Source: Aegilops tauschii subsp. strangulata
Taxonomy: Eukaryota; Streptophyta; Magnoliopsida; Poales; Poaceae
Assembly (NCBI RefSeq): GCF_002575655.3
Contig: NC_053035.3
Location: 95,443,322 to 95,507,321 of the forward strand
Direction: 5' to 3'
Length of the DNA: 64,000 bases
A model generated the notes under the pieces. That model was not told the origin of the DNA and did no database searches. It was given only the letters and a program-made list of their open reading frames with translations. This document shows positions 57,431 to 64,000 of the stretch, piece after piece (position 1 is the first letter of the stretch; each line of letters begins with the position of its first letter). The translations under genes were made by a program, and so were the position numbers.

Positions 57431-60184
57431 TGTAACATCCCAAATTTTCAATTTGGAATGTTATACATTAGAGCATCATTGCATAGCATATTTTATTGCA
57501 TTTTGGCAAATCCTCGAAAAATCCTAAGCAACTCAAGGACCCTCGGAGAGAGTTGGGGATTTTCCCGGTTTTCATATTTGATTTTTATCAAATAATAAAA
57601 ACGAGGATTTTTGGTTTTAATTATTTTTCTCTCCGAAAAATATTTCGTATTAAAATAAATGAGAGGAGAAAATATGACTTCTCCAAAATAATTGAAATAT
57701 TGGAGGAAAATATTAAAATCAAATATTTGATTTTATTCGGATTTTATTTGCAATTTTAATTGCATTAAAAAATTGCACATTTTCAAAACTGCATTTTTGG
57801 GCCAAGAAAATGTTCATCTCGTTTTAATTATTTTAATTAGATGGTGAAAATTTGTTTTGGCAATTTTGGATTATTATTTATTTTTCTATGATTTTTTTAG
57901 GTTCGGCGAAATTATTATAAAAAAAAACGCTGAGCGCGCCGACTGGGCCGAAGCCCAGCCGACGGCCCAGCCAGCCCCGAGTCGTCCCCGACCTGGAGAC
58001 GGACTCCCGCCGCCGCCCGTGTCCCTCCAGGACACGTCGCCGCCGTCGCCTTGCCCCCTCCCCACGCCACCCCTCCCCTCCTATAAGTACCGCCCGCCGC
58101 CGCCCCTCTCCCTCACCCCGTTCCCGCCCCGACCTGCACCCGCCGCCGCCCGGAGGAGCCGCGCCGGAGCTCGCCGCCCCGACGCCGAACGCCGCCGCCC
58201 TCGTCGCCCCGCCGCCTCCCGACGACGCCCGCAGCCCCGTCGTCCCTCGCCGCCCCCTCCCGAGCCCGCCCGAGCCCCGCCGGAGTCCCGCCGGACCAAG
58301 GTAACCGAGCCGCCGTGCCGGTTTTCTTTAAAAAAAAACCGTTCGTTTTTTTCGAAACCCTATTTTTTAATAGATCAGTTTATTTTTCGGTTTAATTAAT
58401 TAGTGAACGTTCACCGATCCGTTCGTTTTAACGAACGTGTTCGTCGGTTTGTCGCAGATAACGAACGTCCGTTCGTTTAACTGTTCGTCAGTTTTCTTTT
58501 TTGACGGATTTTCCGCGATTATTCCAGATCGCGATTTCTGATCAGATTTTCGTTCTGGTTTAACTTTTCGCTCGTTTATCGGAATCAGGCGATTCAAGCG
58601 CCTAGAGTTTCGTCTCGAAATTCTCTTTCCGTTTAACCAACTCAAATAAGTTTTTGCTACTGTAAAATTTAACCTAGATCCGGATTAGTAAATGAAGCTT
58701 GTTTCTTTCGCCGTTTGACTTTCGTTGCTTCGTTTGATTTGATTCTTTTTGCAAACCGGAGTTCTTAAGTTGAACTTTCTGGTTAGATCTTTATTTGAGT
58801 TTTACCTATGCATTTGATGAGTGCTTATTGTATGCTTGTTTGTTTGCGATAGAGTACCCGGAGTGCGCCGCTTGCTACTTCGAATCGCTAAGTTTCACGG
58901 ATCATCAGCAAGGCAAGTAACACTTTGATCATACTTTTCATTACCCAGTTTTTATGAATTAGTTTCAATCCTCAAACATTGCATGATTAGGATGTGATTA
59001 ATATGTGGGTTTTGGGAAGTAGATGAGGTAGTACCTATTACCTGTTTATTATCAAACCTTTGGGAGTTACTTCTACGTTTGCTTATATTGCTATGCTATG
59101 CTAGTAGACGTGGATTGGGTTTGAGAGATATTCACAACATATGTGAGATTTTTAATTAATGGTTTACTTAAGGTGGCAACTAAAACTCACATCTGGGTGG
59201 ATTGAGGCACCTGGAGAATCCAGTGTTGCCTGTTTTTCTAAGGACCGCCACCCAGGCTCAAAGGGATCATAAGATTATTCATGCTAGAAACTTCCGTGTG
59301 CAGCCACAAGCTATTATGGGCTCTAGCATAGTTGAGTAGGTTACATGATCTCTTGAAGAGGTGGGCTAGCAGATGTAGGGGAAAGTAGGTGTAACTGTCC
59401 ATCCGGAGTAAAGGGTGATTGTTTCTGAAAGACTGTGTCTCGGTCATCCGTTTCTCAAACATCATGTAGTGCGAGAATCAAGCGGAGGCGATCGAGTCTT
59501 GTGGGGAAAAGTGCGCAAACCTCTGCAGAGTGTACAAACTAATCATGATTAGCCGTGTCCCCGGTTATGGACATCTTGAGTATCTAGTACTTGGATTATC
59601 ATGTGAATCTCATCACCATGCTACTTTAATTAATTTTGTTGGGTTAATGATGATACTTAATTGGGATTGAGATGCTGTCAACCATCTCAATGTTTAACAA
59701 CCACCATGATAGTTAAATAAAATTTATTCCTTTGCAGTAGGGAAAAACTGGCTTTTCGCAAAACTGTAACCATAGAGCCTTCTACCAGCCATATATGCAT
59801 GTAGTATAGCATTATTATGTTCATTACTCTCTATGTGTTACATTGCCAGCATATTCCATGTGCTGACCCGTTTTCGGGCTGCAACGTTTTATGTTGCAGA
59901 CTTTTCAGACGACAAGTAAGGTGCCTTAGGTCGTGGTCTTATACTCAGTGATGCCGTTGGAGTTGATGGACTCACTTATCTTCCAAGTCTTCCGCTGTTA
60001 TCGTATTTAGATGGCCTTAAGCCATATTTATCATACTTATTTCTCTTTTGAGATACTCGATGTAATAAGTGTGTGATTGCTACTCTGTTATAAATTCTCC
60101 ATTTGTACTGTGCGTGTCAGCATTACTGATCCAGGGATGACACTAAAGCACAGAGCACAGACTGTTTGAGGTCTGGTCGCTACA
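57431..60184 (+). repeat. 5' LTR of element I
   Basis: About 2.75 kb, TGTAACATCCC...GGTCGCTACA. An AT-rich first part is followed by a very GC-rich block (about 57930-58320) with a TATA box CTATAAGTAC at 58081-58090, then an AT-rich transcribed part. The boundary rests on the terminal TG/CA and the primer site; the second LTR is not in the window. Confidence 0.78.
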
Positions 60185-60188
60185 AAGG

Positions 60189-60200
60189 TGGTGTCAGAGC
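60189..60200 (+). other. Primer-binding site of I (tRNA-Met initiator type)
   Basis: TGGTGTCAGAGC, one base away from the standard TGGTATCAGAGC, 4 nt after the LTR. Confidence 0.82.
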
Positions 60201-60295
60201 ACACGCTGACTGTAGGACACGACCACTAAGCTTAAACCCTAGAACACTACTCTCTTCTCATTTCTGACTCCTCTCCACTTTCTACTCTTTTAGGA

Positions 60296-61027
60296 ATGGC
60301 GGATGCAAGGAACAAGTTCATGCAACCGGATGAAGATACACCTTTTGGACGACACTTGAAGGAAGTCACTAAGTACCTGAACATTGGAATACCAAGCTTC
60401 ACCGGGACCTACAACGCCACACTACCAGAAGAGGAGCGCTGGAAGATTCAAGTTCAAGTTCCAGGAAGGACGTTTACGCCAGTCACTGAGCCTATAGAGT
60501 TTTCCTTTGACGCACCAACCTGGAGTTTAGGGAAGAGCATGGCAGCCCACATCTCTATGGGACGCATTGGAGACGTCTACCGTAGGGAGCTTAAGGATAC
60601 TATTTATCAGATCTGTGGACGCCGAGATGAACAATGAGAGATGATCAGCACCAAGAAGGATGGATCAATTGCAGCTTTCATCCAGGAGCAAAACCAACAC
60701 ATTCATCGCCAGGAGAACCAGATGTGCTCAGACATGATAGATCTGAGGAAGGCATTGACTGAGATCACGGAGTTGGAGGAAGAACTCAAGGCTACACGCG
60801 AGGATTATATGGAGGAGATCGCCACGTTGTTGGAGAAGAATGACGACCTGATAAAGAAGATCGGAGTATTCATGGGAGACCCAGCTCCAGGAAGAGAAGA
60901 TGACGATTCTACTTGCCCGAATAACTACATCATCATCGACGACACCTACTCAGACCCCAGTGAAGAGGACTTTGTTGATGAAGCTGGAGCAGATATCATG
61001 GAGTCTTCGACCGATCAAAATTTCTAG
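60296..61027 (+). pseudogene. Extra ORF upstream of gag in element I
   Basis: A frame of about 243 codons starts MADARNKFMQPDED and is interrupted once by TGA at 60635-60637 (CGA to TGA would restore sense). The N-terminal half holds aromatic and Pro-containing motifs (GIPSFTGTYNATLPEEERWK; FSFDAPTWSLGKSMAAHI). The C-terminal half is a coiled coil (LTEITELEEELKATREDYM; IATLLEKNDDLIKKIGVF) followed by an acidic tail (SDPSEEDFVDEAGAD). It has no zinc knuckle and no match I recognise. It lies between the primer site and gag in the sense direction. Possible roles (nucleocapsid helper, RNA binding) are speculation. Confidence 0.6.
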
Positions 61028-61227
61028 TAGACCACCATATCAGTAGTAGTATTTCCCCCATGTATATAGTATAGTTCAAGCACTTTGTAACGATAGATAG
61101 ATCGATTGTATGCCTTGTTTGATTTGATTGAGTGATATTGATTGTGTTTGTCTCATGAGCATATGGGTAGTGTTTTCCCTTTAGACCTCATTCTATTCTA
61201 AATTCTCATCTTTTCTAAACCTATCAG
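61028..61227 (+). other. Spacer between extra ORF and gag in I
   Basis: 200 bp of AT-rich DNA without a frame. A downstream acceptor for splicing or an internal start could be here, but none stands out. Confidence 0.4.
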
Positions 61228-62220
61228 ATGCCTCTGAGACGCGACACCGGATTTGTTTTCCCACCGGAGATCACTCAGTTGATTCAGCAGCAGAATGCCC
61301 TGATGCAAGTGTTAGTACAGAACCAAGGCAACAACAACAACAACAACCCACCACCAGCACCTGTTGATCACTTAGCCCGTTTCTTGAGGCTAAATCCGCC
61401 GGTGTTCTCCAGTAGCATCGAGCCGATTGTTGCAGATGATTGGCTTCACAAGATTGATAGGGAGTTGACCACTGCAGGATGCACAGATGCGGAGAGAGTG
61501 CATTTTGCCGCACATCAGCTTGATGGACCCGCAGCATCATGGTGGGAGAATTACACAGCCACACACCCTATTGACACTGTCACATGGGACCAGTTTCAGC
61601 AAGCTTTCTGTACTGCCCATGTTTCAGCAGGAGCTATGGCCATGAAGAAGTGTGAGTTTCGCAACCTACGCCAAGGAGGACGCACCGTAGGCCAGTATGT
61701 GGAGGACTTTAGTAAGTTAGCACGTTATGCTCCAGATGACGTTGCTACAGATGCAGGCAAGCAGGAGAAGTTTCTCGAAGGATTGAATGATGAGCTGAGC
61801 ATGTAGTTGATGGTAGCAACCTTCAACAACTACCAGGAGTTGGTAGATAGAGCTCTCATGATTGAAGGGAAGCAACAGCAGATTGAAAACCGTAAGAGGA
61901 AGTATGGACAAGGGAAGTACAATTCTGGAGCTCAGCAGAAGCCACGTTTTACCCCGAAATCGGGAGGACAGTTTCAGCATACTCATGGAGGAGGTAGTTC
62001 GCACAACCATAGTGGACCCAAGAATGGTAATGGGAATGGAGGAAGCAACGGGCAGAACCGTAATAACCCATCCACCCCAGCCAAGAGGGATCTGAGCCAC
62101 ATTACTTGTTTCAAGTGCCAGAAGACTGGACATTATGCAACTGAATGTCCTGAAGCCCAGAATGGAAATGGCAATGGAAGCTTGGGAAGAAGCCGAACCC
62201 TTTCAACAAAGGACATGTGA
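61228..62220 (+). pseudogene. Gag of element I
   Basis: Starts MPLRRDTGFVFPP. The retrotransposon gag core (WLHKIDRELTTAGCTDAER; LDGPAASWWENYTATHP; CEFRNLRQGGRTVGQYVEDF) is followed by an in-frame TAG at 61804-61806 (a CAG-to-TAG change would explain it). The frame then continues through a basic, Gly/Asn-rich region to the CCHC zinc knuckle CFKCQKTGHYATEC (about 62107-62148). A one-base frame change near 62180 separates it from pol; in this kind of element gag and pol normally form one frame. Confidence 0.85.
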
Positions 62221-64000
62221 ACCACATTAGCGTGGAGGAGGTTGAAGCACAGCCTGATGCAGTAATAGGTAAGTTTTTGGTTAAGTCATTTACTGCAATC
62301 GTTCTTTTTGATACTGGTGCATCGCATTCATACATATCAAGGGGATTTGTGGATAAGTTTAAGTTGCCCACCAAAGTTCTCAGAACACCTATGTTAGTAA
62401 CCTCGCCAGGAGCAGAGTATATGGCAAGCCAAGGATGTTTTCAGATGCCATTGGCCATAGGTAGGCATGTTGTCCCCTCAGACCTAATAGTTTTGGAGTC
62501 GCAAGGTTTGGATGTGATTCTGGGAATGGATTGGCTATCGATGTATGGAGTAAACATCGATTGCGCCAGTAAGACGATTTTGCTTACCACCCCAGAAGGA
62601 AGAAGGATTAAGTATGTATCCCGGCATATGCCGAAGAGGACTCAGGTGAATTCCTTATCAGGAGTTGTACAGGAGGAAGTACCAGTGGTGAAAGATTACC
62701 CGGATGTATTTCCAGAAGAGTTGCCAGGCATGCCACCAGATAGAGACATTGAGTTTTTGATCGAGCTTTTGCCAGGCACAGGGCCAATATCTAAGAGACC
62801 GTACAGGATGCCCGCAACAGATTTGGAGGAGATTAAGAAGCAGATTAAGGAGTTACTGGATAAAGGCTATATTCGCCCAAGTTCCTCACCTTGGGGATCA
62901 CCCGTACTTCTAGTGGAGAAGAAAGATGGATCGTTGAGGATGGTTGTTGATTATCGTGGATTGAATGAAGTGACCATCAAGAACAAGTACCCACTGCCGA
63001 TGATCAATGATATGTTTGACCGGTTACAAGGAGCTAAGGTATTTTCCAAGATCAATCTACGATCAGGATACCATCAGTTAAAGATTCGAGAGCAGGATAT
63101 ACCTAAGACGGCTTTTACCACCAGGTATGGGCTATATGAGTATACCGTTATGTCATTTGGTCTGACTAACGCACCTGCTTATTTCATGAACCTGATGAAC
63201 AAAGTGTTTATGGAGTTTTTGGATAAGTTCATCGTGGTGTTCATTGATGACATTTTGGTCTACTCCAAGAATGAAGAGGAGCATAAGGAACATTTGCGTT
63301 TGGTACTTGAGAAGCTCAGAGAACACCAGTTATACGCCAAGTTCAGCAAATGTGAGTTTTGGCTGAAGGAAGTTGGATTCCTCGGACATGTTATATCCGG
63401 AGAAGGAATAGCAGTAGACCCCACCAAAGTTGACATAGTAACAAGCTGGGAATCACCCACGTCAGTTGGAGAGATCCGCAGTTTTCTTGGACTTGCAGGA
63501 TACTACCGGAGGTTCATTGAGAATTTCTCGAAGATTGCTAAGCCCATGATAGAGCTGTTAAAGAAGGACACCAAATTCAATTGGACTGAGGAATGTGAAG
63601 CTAGTTTCCAAGAGTTGAAGAAACGTTTGGTTACATCACCAGTGTTGATTCTGCCAGATCAACGCAAGGATTACGAAGTATATTGCGACGCTTCACGTCG
63701 AGGACTTGGAGCAGTGCTAATGCAGGAGGGAAGAGTTGTTTCATATGCTTCACGACAACTTAAACCCCATGAGAAGAATTATGCCACGCATGATTTGGAG
63801 TTAGCAGCGGTAGTGCATGCATTGAAGACATGGAGACATTTTCTCATCGGGAATCACTGTGAGGTGTACACGGATCACAAGAGTTTGAAGTACATTTTCA
63901 TGCAGAAGGAGTTAAATCTCAGGCAAAGGAGATGGTTGGAGCTCATTAAGGATTTGATATGAGATTGCATTATCACCCAGGGAAGGCTAACGTAGTAGCT
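62217..64000 (+). pseudogene. Pol of element I: protease, RT, start of RNase H (right end outside window)
   Basis: The protease site [12 protein letters not shown] is at about 62300-62340, and the protease C-terminal motif [12 protein letters not shown] at about 62515-62550. The RT spans about 62860-63500: [52 protein letters not shown] (63042-63080) and FIDDILVYS (about 63243-63270). RNase H begins at about 63668 ([28 protein letters not shown]). In motif A the expected catalytic Asp is Asn (AAT, 63054-63056). A one-base deletion near 63955 shifts the frame shortly after LELIKD. The frame is otherwise open over 580 codons. Confidence 0.9.

Larger units (their letters stand above)
57431..64000 (+). 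mobile_element. Element I: Ty3/Gypsy chromovirus-like retrotransposon with long LTR, right end outside window
   Basis: A long 5' LTR (57431-60184), primer site for initiator tRNA-Met, an extra ORF, gag with a CCHC knuckle, then protease, RT and the start of RNase H. A one-ORF gag-pol with a knuckle and this RT type suggests the chromovirus branch (Tekay/Del-like), but the integrase chromodomain would be outside the window. GTAAT (57426-57430) is the expected target duplication in the RT of H. Confidence 0.87.

Noticed and set aside
57857..58399. Pro/Arg/Ala-rich frame of 180 codons
   Set aside because: It lies in the GC-rich promoter block of the LTR of I, over the TATA box. Low complexity without domain features.

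Overview
This is repeat-rich intergenic DNA from a large grass genome, almost certainly Triticeae (wheat, Aegilops or barley relatives). The main evidence is a Copia element whose LTR begins TGTTGGAAATATGCCCTAGA, which I recognise as the BARE1/WIS/Angela group, surrounded by long Ty3/Gypsy LTR retrotransposons nested inside one another. I see no intact host gene. Nearly every long reading frame belongs to a retrotransposon polyprotein, to an extra gene carried by a retrotransposon, or to a shadow frame.

Layout, left to right, with letters used throughout: A (1-3816, Gypsy, + strand, left part outside the window) sits inside B (3817-7402, same family, +). B sits inside the 3' LTR of D (7403-47908, Copia, - strand). 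D is also split by C (13179-45559, same Gypsy family as A and B, +; target duplication GTTAG on both sides). C is split by E (17035-30845, Gypsy Tat-type, -; target duplication GGACT) and by F (31041-40624, Gypsy Athila-type, -; imperfect duplication GGGGT/GTGGT). To the right of D lie decayed LINE-like fragments (47914-49742), then G (49748-53359, Athila-like, +), whose LTR carries an insert of plastid DNA (rbcL, atpH and trnS-GCU pieces), then H (53360-57430, Athila-type, +). The window ends inside I (57431-64000, Gypsy chromovirus-like, +), which is inserted in the reverse transcriptase of H. LTR pairs counted by eye agree with this order: about 20 mismatches in 389 bp for C, against about 3 percent for E and F inside it.

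The most interesting content is a spliced gene that runs antisense to gag-pol in A, B, C and, more distantly, in E. It has its own TATA box, a first exon with a domain of the kind databases call 'putative gypsy type transposase' (Transposase_28/PF04195-like), an acidic linker, a coiled coil and a conserved C-terminal helical domain. In A, B and C the exon borders and intron phases match. C retains gag, protease and this antisense gene, but no reverse transcriptase or integrase is visible, so it looks non-autonomous. Antisense extra genes are known in Tat-lineage elements (for example maize Grande), so the principle is not new; the conserved splicing, own promoter and a 16-nt micro-exon in E are the parts worth checking.

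Other points of note are a GC-rich inverted repeat about 35 bp upstream of the TATA box in three unrelated Athila-like LTR families, an LTR-U3-like segment inside F just upstream of its extra gene, an extra coiled-coil ORF upstream of gag in I, and loss of a catalytic Asp in the reverse transcriptase of I. Nothing here looks capable of autonomous transposition as it stands: every polyprotein carries stops or frameshifts.
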